From contig OZ037767.1 in NCBI GenBank assembly GCA_964035545.1, forward strand, positions 27,079,628 to 27,143,627: a stretch of DNA of 64,000 nucleotides, written 5' to 3'. The translations under genes were made by a program, and so were the position numbers. Source of the DNA: Bugula neritina (Eukaryota > Bryozoa > Gymnolaemata > Cheilostomatida > Bugulidae). The notes beneath the pieces were generated by a model. The model was given only the letters and a program-made list of their open reading frames with translations, searched no databases and had not been told where the DNA came from. Positions 42,212 to 54,422 of this stretch are shown here, in pieces; the stretch's first letter is position 1; each line of letters begins with the position of its first letter.

Positions 42212-45200
42212 TTAACTAAAGAAATATTCAGATTCTTTAACTTTCTCAATATCTAGAGTCCCTTGACGCGGTACACTTTTGATGACAGAAGCGAGACGCG
42301 CGTGGGAAGGGTTGTCTGGGTCCACGTACGTATCTAGCAAGTATTGGGACAGCTGCTCAAGTATGGGCTCGTTGTACATGTCACAGAATGCCTGCCTGCA
42401 CACCTGCATAATAATATGTGTATTTATATATGCTGACAGGTTATGAACCAGTATCAGCAGCATTTGTACCATAAATATTAGCAGTAGTATTAAAATATGG
42501 TAGCAGAATTTTTAGCAAGCAGCGGTACTGGCAGTTTTCTAATTATTAGTTTTAGAATTGTAGAAGTAGTGGTAGTAGAATTAGTAGTAGCTGCAATGGC
42601 TGGCATATCATACCTTATTGAGAGAGTGAATATCACAAGCATGGGTCCAGTAGCAATCATGTATTGATGCAAAAGTGATGCCCTGACGCTGACAGTGGAG
42701 TGCCGTCAGCATCATGTGAGTGGCATCCAACGAGTGAATAAAGTTTGGAGGAAATCCATTCATGTTTCTCGAAACATCAGGCTGCCTAAAAACGCAGAGT
42801 AGAAGATTATATCACAAGAGTTATCCCCTCTCGTGTGACAGACTATATCATAGACTAGGAACTATGGGAACACTCACTCTAACTCGGTGTCATGCCTGGC
42901 TCCATGCAACCTGTCATCAGCTGTCAAATCTTTGTTGCGCTTAGCTTGTCTCATAGAAACGGGAGTTGCCTTACGCCAGTAGTTCTGCGTAACTTGTAGT
43001 CCTAGAGGAGTCTTCCATGTAACGGGTTTGTTAGCAACAGAGGTGACATGGTGGGCTACCAGGGTCAGCCAGTTCTAGTGTAAGTCAAACAGCACAGGTT
43101 AGCAGGTGTACAGTACAGTAGTGAGACAGTTGACTAATATTGAAACAGTGACAATGTGGCAGTGATAGTGTGTAGTAATACTGTGGTAGTGTGGTAGTGA
43201 CAATGCGGTAGTGTGTTAGTGACAGTGTGGTAGTGACAGTGTAGTAGTGACAGTGTAGTAGTGAAAGTGTGCTAGTAATACTGTGGTAATGATAGCGTGA
43301 TAGTAACAGTGTGTAGTAATACTGTGGTAGTGTGGTAGTGACAGTGTAGTAGTAATACTGTGGTAGTGATAGTGTAGTAGTGATAGTGTGGTAGTAATAC
43401 TGTGGTAGTGATAGTGTAGTAGTAATACTGTGGTAGTGATAGTGTAGTAGTAATACTGTGGTAGTGACAATGTGGTAGTGACAGTGTAGTAGTAATACTG
43501 TGGTAGTGATAGTGTAGTAGTGACAGTGTAGTAGTGATACTCTGGTAGTAAGGTAATGCTACAGCACCAATGGCAAACAGCTTACCTGTATTTCTGTGCC
43601 GGAAGTAAACATATTGCCGAGAGTCTTGAACAGTGTCTCGCTGATGTAGTGACTGCAGAGTTTAAGTTGACTCGCTGTTAGATTAGGAAACTGATCTGCA
43701 AGATGCGATTTTATCTGAGCCTGAGCACCAAACCTTGTCACACCATAGACTGTGGTCATTACTGTCTGCTTCACAACCTGGTAACAAATTGTAACGTTTA
43801 ATTAACACAACCTCTCGGGCTAATGCAGTTTTATATAAACAGGGTAAGACTTGAAATAATCTAAAAATAATTGCAGGAAATTGTCAACAGAGACTAACAA
43901 TTGCTATTAATGGCCACTACATGAATCTATTCAAATCCCTATAATATAGTAACAGCTAGGGAGAATTGTAGGGCCACATTCTACTAGTCAATACAATTTG
44001 TTGACTATCCCAACACCCAGACACTGTTAACCACCTTAAAGCAGCATCTGTCAGCCAATCAGCTCAACCCAGGTGTGACCTATGACAGACACAGCAAGCT
44101 CAAAGTTAAAATACATTCTTGGACAAAATTATACCTTTCTGGTGATTTGACCTTCAAGTAACTTAGCCGTCTCACTCCCTTTGGCAGCATCGGCAGCACG
44201 CCACTGCTCAACGAGAGCGGCCACCTCGCTGTAGACATCTCTGGGAGTATCTGATGGCAACACATTCACAGCCATGGCACCACTTTGATCTCTCCCCAAG
44301 GCCGAGTAGTGTTGAAGACCATTGCACGATCCGTCCTACAGGGTTGGAATAATCAGGTTACCATTGCTGTTTGTAGAACTCATATTATATGATGCTAATG
44401 AGAAGGAACGCAGCATTACCATGCGTATATGCTCTAAACTGATGCCAGTGCCTCTGCTGCTATACATAAACACACTAAAAGCATGAGGGTCTACACGCAT
44501 GTTATTGTAGATCTTTGGTACAGCTTCTGGAATATTGATATTGAATTATCTCTGGACACAACTCATTCCACTACATCTACCTGTAGAAACTGTCATATCA
44601 GTCACTTAGCCTGCACTCACCTGTACTTCTAATAACCCACCTGTACAACTGACTCACCTGTATAGCCGTCTGCTGACTCACCTATATAATTGACTCACCT
44701 GTATAACTCACTTACTTGTATAACTCACCCACCTGTATAACTCACCCACCTGTATAGCTAGCTCACCTGGTGAATTGGAAGATGGGAAACATAGTCTTCA
44801 GGATTATCACAGCTCATTGCAGCCCTCAGTTCCATACACGCAGCCAACCCTTGCCACGGTTCATCCAGCTCTCTCCACCACTGCTCACCCTAATCATCAC
44901 AACAAGTACAGCTGACAATGTGAAACAAGTCCTTGGTGCTTGTTAGTTAATATAAGACATTAACCATGTTTGTGTTACAACTAGTCGGGAGATTGAATCT
45001 TCCTACTGCAACAGACTGCTGAACCCCATACATGCATTATTAAAACCATTTTTCTAATGTAGGCTATATAAATTTTATAAAAATATATATGAATTCCATC
45101 GATATGCCATTACATATATAACTTTACTGTTGTAAGGTGACAAATATAACGATAGTGACAACATACGGATTGCGTCACATACCTCTAAAGGGCTGTCCGC

Positions 45201-48200
45201 ACTCTCAAACGCATTCGGCATTAGCTCTTCAGCATATGCCAACCTCTCTGAATTGGACGCCTGCTTTTTATGCCCAGTCATGTTAACCAAATGTATTTTC
45301 AGCCATTCAAGACCTTCTTTTCCCAAACGCTTTCCTTTAAATTATATGCAGACACATATTGCCATATGGAGAGGAAACATTGGACTATAGTATATGAAGC
45401 TGGTACAGAAGTTATCCTACCTTTAGCAAACCTGAGCATAGCTCTGCGTGGGTCTGAAGAGACGTGGCTAAAGTGAGCGGAAAGTGGATACGCACGACCT
45501 CGAAAGTCAAGGTTGCTAGGCAGCCAAAACAGATCATCTCCACACTTCAAAATAAAATAAAATGTGAGAAATAAATAAATACAGGGGCAAACATCAGGAA
45601 CTATTTTCACTGACTCATAAACAAATATGTTAGCATCAGAGTAATATTGAAGCTTTAGCAGTTGTGTGCTCATGTGGAAGATAATGGTTATGAAATCTTT
45701 ACATCTATTTTATATCACTAATAAATATTTTACTATTGACTATCTTTGAAATTAATAAAATGACAAATTGTGTATTATAAAAATCCTGCTACTATTATAA
45801 CACCTCTAATTACAATGAACCTTCTAATCATAGAAATAAAAGAATTGAAATGTAACTTACGTAGTTGGCAATGGATAATGCTAGCAGGAAAGAAGCCCGA
45901 TCAGATATTAGTTCACTTTTTATTTTCTTCAGTTTGCTATTAATCTGTTCAGGCTCCAACTCTCCACTACAAGGAATAGAAAGCAGGTATTGCGTGCTCA
46001 ACGTAGTCTAATCAAACCACTTTAGTCAACAAACTAGGAGATTAAAGCTGAGGAAAACTAGAGCACATACATACAACTGAGCTCATTAAATATAAAGTAG
46101 AGATATCAGCATGTTTCTTGGTACACGCCAGCAGGTATATGAACCTACCATTCTTCTTCGGTGAGAGAAGCATGCTCTGATGCAAGAGGTATTTTAGTTG
46201 CAGCATCTCCACCGTCATTGAAAACTTTAATGACCAGAGGACTGATGTTGGTGTTTACCCTCCACGGCACTGCTGACAGAATGTTTAGTGCGTCCAGCAC
46301 AGGCAGCATTTCACTCACTTCTCCAGGACCAAAATAGTCTTCTCTGCTGGCCTTCACTAGTCGGGCTGTAACGGAACATAATGGTGTGAGAGCAACACAG
46401 TAGCCGGGTGTGAGAGCAACACAGTAGCTGGGTGTGAGAGCAACACAGTAGCCGGGTGTGAGAGCAACACAGTAGCCGGGTGTGAGAGCAACACAGTAGC
46501 TGGGTGTGAGAGCAACACAGTAGCCGGGTGTGAGAGCAACACAGTAGCCGGGTGTGAGAGCAACACAGTAGCCGACGCATGCTGCCGAGATGAGTGTGTG
46601 ATTCAGTGACATCTGTACACATCTTTAATCCATCAAATGAACAAAATTACAGCAGACAAACAGCCTCATGGTAGGTGAATCTAACACAGCTTAGAGTAGG
46701 AGAGAGAAGCTGAAAAAAGAGAAATGGTATAGAAGGTAATAGTAGACAGTTGTGGTAGAGAGGAAGATTGAGTAGAGATGGTAGTGGTAGAGAGAGAAAG
46801 TATTGGGACAAATAAGAAAAGAGTAGTGCAGTACTCAATGCAGTACTCGATGCAGTACTCGATGCAGTACTCGATGCAGTACTCAATGCAGTACTCAATG
46901 CAGTACTCAATGCAGTACTCAATGCAGTACTCAATGCAGTACTCAATGCAGTACTCGATGCAGTACTCAATGCAGTACTCACTGCGCGTCTGGAACAAGA
47001 TGCCTTTACCATCATCCAGTGAAGGTACAGGAGGAGTAAACACAGGTAGTTCAGTGATGTTCAAATGAAGGGTGTTTAGTTGTGCCAAATCCAACAGCTT
47101 TTTAATGGACGGATGAGGCTACAAATAATTCTTGATATGTACACAATGGAGAGAGAAAACATTAATAATAGAGGTAAATATTCATTTCGCATTATCAACA
47201 GACATGGAACAATAATAAAAAATAACAAAACCTTCTACCCAAATGTTGTGTATGTACCTTGAATTGCTTGACAACATGAGTTTTGAAGTGACGATTCACA
47301 ATATAGAATGCTGGAATAGGCTCATCAGTGTTAGCATTACTGAGTAGCTCGACTGGTACTTTAGTTGACTTGAGTATAATGTCCAGCAGTAACTCTCCAA
47401 CCTAAAGAACATTCCGGAATATCTTCACGACGTCTGGTAAAATTATACAAAGTTTTGAGGAAGACTGCATTAAAACCTCGCATTCCTATAACTCGAAAAA
47501 TATTAGAAATTTATTGAATTAAAATGTTAACAATGATATCCAACATTTTAAATTTATTAACTTGAAAGGTAATATTTCCTTAAACAAGTGAAAACATTTT
47601 TTCAGGTAAACAAAACAAAGAAAAAGAATTTATTTACTTTGAAGGTATAAATACTAGATAAGTATTATACAATATATAATCACTAAGGAGGTAACATACA
47701 GCGTGTATGATATACTAGGCTAGTAATATGCAGTATATAATATACAGTATATAATATACAGTATATAATATATAGTATATAATATACAGTATATAATATA
47801 CTAGATAAGTATTATACAATATATAATCACTAGGGTGGTAACATACAGCGTGTATGATGGATGGAGGCCACCTGTCCAAGACGCATTGATCCAACAGATT
47901 ATCAGAATCTGCCTGCAGAAACTGCTGCCTGTAGGAGGTAGAGTGGGTGGCATTATTATAGAAATTGTTGATATACTCCATCTGTACATCCTACAACAAT
48001 AAACACTGAGCATTACTAGCAGTAAGAAAGTTTTAGTACAAATTTACAGTCAAACCATATTATGCTAGCTTCATAACTGCCAAGTTGGATAACTCTTTTA
48101 TTATAAGAGAATTATAACTTAGAGCTGTCTTTGATTTCATAAACAAAGTATATTTAAATATACTTAAAAAAACCTTTCAGATAAAATCTAGAAATAATAA

Positions 48201-51200
48201 AAATAGAAATAAACAAGAACAATCATTATTATTTCTGTTTCAGTAAAAAATTAATAGGAAAGCTTATCAAAAGATAAGGCAGCTATTTGAGAAATCCAAT
48301 GTTTTTTAAACTGTAGGAACATATAACTTCTACTCAAATTTTATATGTTACATAGCACACAAAAGTGGACATAAATATTGTATTTACTACTAAACATAAT
48401 AGTGTTCACCAAGACTTGTGGGTTATGTTATGCTGTTAATTTGCTACTGAGCAATACCAAGATAAAGCATAGATGGATGCTCTGAAATACTTCATAGCCC
48501 TAAACAGCTAGACTATATCTTCATTTTTTGGACCTTCGTGTAAGGTAAAATGAGTAATTTTAATTTCTTAGTAACATCAAATAGTAGCCAGCGTCCAGAG
48601 ACCGAAGTATAACCTCTAACAACACTGACCTTTATCTTAGAAGACAGGGTCTGATTCTTATAGCCAAGATAACATTTGCGCACGAGTTCTCCCAACTTCT
48701 GACAAATAAAGCCATAATAGTGGCTGTAGTATAGAGACATCTCACACATACGCGCAGACTCTTCTAACATGATATTGACTAGAGTCTCCGCAGGCATACA
48801 CTCCATGTACACCTGTATCCAGTTGATGATGTTCGCATCCTCTGATAAGCAAATCAATTTTACCAAATTATTGGAGAACAAGAACAATGAATCTTTTTTT
48901 GTCAAAAATTTATAATTTCAGAGGAGTACAGTTAATTGTATAGCTAAAATATCAATGCATAGATAGTTAATAGTGAATGAAAACTAGTGAAGGCAGGTAT
49001 TGTGAATGACACAATGACACTGATTGAAACTACTGAAGATTCAGGGAACATTACAAGGCATAGAAAGGGTGTTAGAGAAATAGTATTGCTGGTGTAACCA
49101 TAAAAAGGCATGTTTATCATATCACCATAGCAACAGAGCACCCGCACAGCATCAGATATAATAAACACTGAAGGTGTGAATTGCAAACACGTAAATAATG
49201 CCAACTGACTATCAAACTCGGCTCTTTCCAACACAGACTGGAAGTTCTGAGCCAGTGACGTTCTCCAAAGTTCCATCATCTTTTTGTAACTCTTTCTCTG
49301 CAATCAAACAGAGCATGTCATGCAGACTACAAGCATAGTACTATAGCCTTTTGGCTTAGTATGTTAGGTCACCATTAACAATATACCACAAGTAACGGCC
49401 AACCTCCCTGCTTTAGATCCCTTAGATAAAGACTAGCTAGGGATTAGAGTTGCTTAAACTTTGCTACCATTAATACATTTTGCTTTCATTAATAAAAAAT
49501 AACAGATACAACAGTTTTTAAAATTCTTTAACTTGTGAGTTGTATTCGGTTAAGTTAATGTGACAGAAAAAATCCAAAATAGTCATTTAAGGCTGCAAAT
49601 GAAATAATTGTTTTAATAAGGACCGTTACTAATAATAACTTTCAACCATTGCATGTACTATAGTACTTGGCTACAAATTTATAGGCAAATAAATTATAAG
49701 AATTAGCATACGTGAAGTAACCAAGTTGAAATATCTCTAAATATTTTGCACATCAAAATTAGTAATTAGTAGAAATATAAGTTTACATTTCTACAATATT
49801 TATAAAAAAAACTCATAGTTAAACAAAAAGAATGAAACACATTTTCATTCATTTTCCACAAAATAAAACAGTTGTCTGTGGCTATGACAGTAGCACATCA
49901 AATAATAACATCCAGTTAAATTTACAATAAAAATCTCTCACCGCTTGAAACGTCTTCTCCGAGAATTTGACAACAGAAATAGACTCTATTGGGATGTCAC
50001 CTTGTGTTTCGAGGTGCATCTGCTTCTCCACCAATGACACGACGTCTTGCTCTGAGATAACTCCTAAATGAGGGTTCGGAGACTCCTAAAAAATACCCGT
50101 AGAGATTGGCTTAAACTCAGTTAGCCAGACAGAAAGCTTATAGAGTGAAGTGATATCTATTTGAAATTATTAGCACAATATTCTACTATTCTGTTACATA
50201 TTTATACTTATAGATTAGCTACATGGAAAACCAGTACTATTATACTATATTGTATAGATAACATACATAAGGAACATTAAAACCTCTGGCAACTGAGTTA
50301 ATATAAATGTCATCACAGTTTGTTGCCGTTCTATTGGCTGTGAGCTGTTTCAGTTGTAGGTCAGGTCTGTAGTTTTCTACACCCTGTAATATACACAAAA
50401 CACATTAGCAGCTAGTGGCGGCTAGTAGCAGCTAGTGGCGGCTAGTGGCGGCTAGTGGCGGCTAGTGGCGGCTGATTTGACAAATTTTGCTACCAGTCAA
50501 AGGGGTGACAAGAGAAGATAATCCAGGTCCTATCCGCCATGGCAGCTTACTGGGCATCTATATAGCTTTGTTTCAGCAAGGGCATACAACTCCAGTTTAA
50601 CACAAACATGTTGATCAAATTAGACTAGAAATATCAGAATATAGAGGACTAATAACACATAAGTCATTCAGAATTTCTATATCTGACATTCTAGATGGCC
50701 AAATCGATATTAATAATACACCTTTGTATAATATATAACTAAGACCGTCTGCAATAAGGAACGCACTCCTAGCTATGAATTTCGGCCCAATGTACAGTTA
50801 TGAAGCTGTCCTAATAATAGCAACGCGATTCCTACAGAGCAAAGGAATTTACCTGTATCACCTCTTTCATGAGGTCACGATACGGTGTCATTAGGTTTGA
50901 CGACAGTCCAATAGGAAGCAAATGTGTCATGTTTAGATCTTCAATTTTCTGCAAGACCTGATCGAGAAATACATTTGGAAATAATGGAAGATGCTATACA
51001 AGAATTTAATTACTTAGTAGAAACTTTCAGCTAATTTGAAGATTTAATGCTATAGACGGAATCATGTCACCATTTTCTTCAGATAACATACAATGCATAT
51101 TACTCCTTGTTAGATGAAGCTGTGTCCACCTGATTCATTTCAATATAATTTATCAACTTATTGTAAAAAAAATTTTTTTTTAGCACTGTTAAATTTGTGT

Positions 51201-54200
51201 TATACATTCAGATTACCCATTACATTGCTAAATTCATTTAGGTAGTGGCAGCTCAATGTAAAACACATTTCAAATATGTGTAGTATCAAACACTGAAACA
51301 TAAAATTTTGCATTTCCACATTATTAGTCCACTGATCAGAAGTTTTCTTGAAATCAAACTTTTTTAATTGCGTGAAGATGACTAACTATTTTGGTGAATG
51401 CAGCATAGATGTAAAATTAGTTTGAAATGTAAAGATACTACCATCAATCAAGACCTAATTATAATTGAATTACAGTATTTTTAACTAGTAACTGATGATA
51501 AATAACAAACATTTGATCTTATTTTGGCAGCAATTTACTGTTGTGTGGTGAGAGAAATAATAATAATTTTGGACGTAATAAATAAAAATTAGAATATAAT
51601 CAGCCTGTACTTGCGTATCAGATGAGTCAATTACAAGTCATATATTAATAAGATAAATGTTTGTGTCAAGATTATACTCGAAATGCAGAGTCAGAGGTTA
51701 CTCCTCACAATCTTGGATTTTAATAAAACTATATCAAAATTAAGAAAATTGAACTCCACTAAATATGTTATGCAAAGTAATAGGCATCAACAGAACTTTT
51801 CATTAAAGATTGGGCCAAAACTATACTGCTATACTTGGATTTTATGCTAATCAGTCTTGTAAAAAAGCAATGAGATACAATGCTATAGCATGGCCTAACA
51901 CTCACCATATTAGTATTGTTTTGAGGACTTTCTGATCTCAACGCTGCTAATAACATCCATATGTATGTCTCAATGTTCATTGTTACTGACCCTTTTATTA
52001 GCAGCTTATAGAACTTCAGGCAGTCCGCCATGCACGCCTAGCAGAAAAAATTAAAGGACCAAGTGATATTAAATCAAGCACTAAGAAAAAGATGATACGT
52101 TCAATAACATACTATGCAAACTTCACACATACAATTATTAAAAAAGCGCCTTTACATCTGCAACATTGAAAGTTCCACAAAGCAATGATTACTTCCCCAT
52201 TATTCTAGCAGCTGATTGTACTACTATGCAAGCGGGGAGATAACTTTAAGAGATAGCTTACTTTCTCAGCATACGCTTTCATCAGAATATTGGGCAGCCG
52301 TGAGTCTACGATCTTCTTATTGGCAAGCCATTTGATGGTACAATCACCGTTTATTAAAAACATGTGGAGGAAATCTCGAATCACTTCAGGCTGCATAACA
52401 ATAACATTAAACCGAGTGAAAACTGGAAAATATCTAGCTGAACAGTTTACACCATTCATGCTAGAGCATGTAATATTTTACTAGGAATTAAACATCACTC
52501 AAGATATTAAATGTTTCCACTTTTGCTGAAGCTATAAAGTGTGTAAATGCCACAAGAAAAAACACTTATTGCATGCTCACAGTTAACCGAGAAATATTCC
52601 GGCAGCTTAGACCACATGTATTTAGACTACTCACCTTCCCAGTTTCAGCGAGAAGCATGCTTACAAACGAGGACATTTGTCTGGTAAACTGGTTGATTTT
52701 TTGGAGATGAAAATGGTCGTATTCTGTGCCGAGCTCTTTCGTGTCACTGTCCGTAGAGATCGGTTTGGCTGTTGACAACGGACTGGCAGAAAACACTTTG
52801 AAGCCACTAATAAAAGTAGGAAATACAGAATGAAGATTTACTCTCGGAGTTTTTCTACATGTAAGACAAACTATCTTGGTGATCATTAATATATAAATTT
52901 ATCTAACCAACATCAATATAGACAATTGTGCACAGATACAATTTGTTTGATATATACACATAGTGAACAGATATAAATTCATCTAATCTATATATAAAAT
53001 GTTAGCGACTAAATATAAATTTGTCTAATTTATAATAATACAATGCTGACCGTACACTGACATCTACCATATAGACACATGGCAGCATATTTGAAAATCC
53101 AAGAACATGAATTCTGCATGGACATTAAATTAGCATTTAAAACTTGCCTTTGAGTTTTGGTATTACGCTTGACCACTGGTGCCTCTACTGTCTTTATAGA
53201 TGGGAGTTCCAAAAGTTTAGACTTATTGGTTATACAACCTGGCAATAGAAAATCTTCAGTAGGAAATGAACTTTACTCAATAACATGTATCAAGTTTGAA
53301 ACTATTAGTGCAGACCACAGGCTACAGGCTGAGAGAATGTGTACATAGAATTTTAGCAAACTTACACAATAGATTGTATCTACTCCACTATAAAGCAATA
53401 AATCTAGTTTCAATTTTAAAATTGAAAGCTAAAGAACTCTTTAGGCTTTCAGCTCTAGCACCTCAGCCATGGGCCAACCTGAAAGGTCATATTGGGCCAA
53501 CCTGAAAGGTCATATTACACAACAACTCACCTTTCTGGTAGCGCACGTCAAATGCCTGCACGGCTGTGTTCCATATATGACCATTTTTCAGCAACCTCCT
53601 TCGGCATTCTGCTTCTAAAAATGAGTGAAAGACAATGATTAGTTTCATTATCTACAACCAACTTTTTAAATGTATCAAAAATCATCAGCATGAATAAAGG
53701 AACTAGTAAAGTTGCCATGTCACTAATTAACGCACACGATTAATCCAATTTGTATTTGTGTTTCCATATTGGATGTGAATTACGCAATGCACCTTTTTTA
53801 GCCTGTGTTGAAGATAAAAGTTCAGTTGTTGCGCCCAATAGAACTTTTATTTGACTCTTAGTCTCCGACTGTTGTACAAGAGAGAGATCAGAGGCTGTTT
53901 TAGTAACAGATGAGGTTGGAGCTTCAGAATTGGTCGAAGTTATGGATGAATCCGCTTCAACACGCTGACTAGCTGATGCATGGCCTAACAACAGTAACAT
54001 GGGTAAAGTGTGTGGTCATCATAGGGTAACCGGATATAATTACAGGTCATAACTAATACAGATTTTAGTTGATTTGCTTGCCAATATTTCTCAATTGATC
54101 TCAAATTTAATTTATATTTAAATGGTGAAAATAAGAAAAAGTAAATAAAAGTACTTTAAGTAACAATTCGGTTATAGCTAAAGTAACTTTAAATCCAATA

Positions 54201-54422
54201 CAGAAGTAGTATACACTCTAGTATAAGTACTACTTTATTATTTGTTGAAACAAATAGACATCCATTGCTTAATGCACAAATTAAAGTCAATTCACAAATA
54301 CCTTGAGAGTAATGCCTTCCATTAACAAAACAGATGAAGCACTTATTTAGAGACTTGTAAGTAGGAGGACCAGAATAGGCGCCTGCTTTCAGTTTCTGAC
54401 AGGAAATCCGTTTTCGTAGCAT
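42212..54422 (-). CDS. POLRMT: Mitochondrial DNA-directed RNA polymerase, 25 coding exons, 1256 aa
   Basis: Single-subunit T7-like polymerase that transcribes mtDNA in the matrix. Exons: 54422-54302, 53984-53793, 53614-53531, 53238-53148, 52806-52635, 52390-52262, 52037-51906, 50957-50853, 50383-50267, 50085-49942, 49297-49126, 48841-48630, 47990-47847, 47401-47258, 47118-46983, 46365-46149, 45966-45861, 45544-45421, 45334-45183, 44889-44767, 44335-44135, 43777-43586, 43074-42878, 42785-42614, 42403-42212 (3771 nt, phases close). The first 40 residues are basic with no Asp/Glu, as in a mitochondrial presequence. Residues about 220-400 match the PPR/N-terminal region. Catalytic motifs: [11 protein letters not shown] (Asp940), [11 protein letters not shown] (Lys1009, Tyr1017), C HDCYWTHA (Asp1179); DFRGRAYP and the C-terminal FFS are present. 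Length is close to the vertebrate enzyme. Least certain: the 3' border of exon 11 (49126) and the start. Exon 4 uses a GC donor. Confidence 0.96.
43134..43558. repeat. Intronic minisatellite (GTAGTGATAGTGTAGTAGTAATACTGTG-like)
   Basis: A degenerate array filling most of the POLRMT intron between exons ending at 43586 and starting at 43074. Units mix TAGTGATAGTG, TAGTGACAGTG and TAATACTGTGG blocks. Confidence 0.85.
44611..44766 (-). repeat. Minisatellite of 5' splice-site-like units in POLRMT
   Basis: On the transcribed strand it reads as repeats of CAGGTGAGT or CAGGTGGGTGAGT separated by TATACA-type linkers, about eight donor-like sites. It starts immediately inside the intron after the exon ending CACCAG at 44767. 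Units probably arose by duplication of the authentic donor. Confidence 0.85.
46384..46575. repeat. 24-bp minisatellite, 8 units, near a POLRMT acceptor
   Basis: Unit GTGTGAGAGCAACACAGTAG plus CCGG/CTGG. It lies 19 bp from the acceptor of the exon starting at 46365, on the intron side. Because the unit is a multiple of three it stays open in several frames, giving the false long frame upstream of the real exon. Confidence 0.95.
46828..46982. repeat. 12-bp minisatellite touching a POLRMT donor, about 13 units
   Basis: Unit GCAGTACTCAAT (or GCAGTACTCGAT). The array abuts the exon ending at 46983. The donor GTGAGTACTGCATT is itself a variant of the repeat unit. Confidence 0.95.
47652..47858. repeat. 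Direct repeat duplicating a POLRMT exon end and donor
   Basis: About 60 bp (ATTATACAATATATAATCAC through GGTAACATACAGCGTGTATGAT) occurs twice, at about 47652-47715 and 47799-47858, separated by ACAGTATATAAT repeats. The right copy contains the real donor at 47846; the left copy is a decoy. Confidence 0.8.
50401..50472. repeat. 10-bp minisatellite (GCTAGTGGCG)n next to a POLRMT acceptor
   Basis: About seven units, starting about 18 bp on the intron side of the exon beginning at 50383. On the transcribed strand each unit carries CACTAG, an acceptor-like trimer context. Confidence 0.9.
53470..53515. repeat. 22-bp direct repeat in a POLRMT intron
   Basis: GGGCCAACCTGAAAGGTCAT is present twice in tandem, close to the donor of the exon ending at 53531. 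Confidence 0.85.

Noticed and set aside
44411-44540. Possible extra POLRMT exon between 44335 and 44767
   Set aside because: The flanking exons join in phase directly into the conserved HLPIHQ-DGSCNG order; an added exon would break a highly conserved segment.
46384-46575. CRISPR-like regular repeat array
   Set aside because: Units are contiguous with no spacers, and the context is a eukaryotic intron.
46145-46612. Long ORF with repeated CVALTPGY upstream of the POLRMT exon
   Set aside because: The repeat part is intronic minisatellite. Only 46149-46365 matches POLRMT and has an acceptor.
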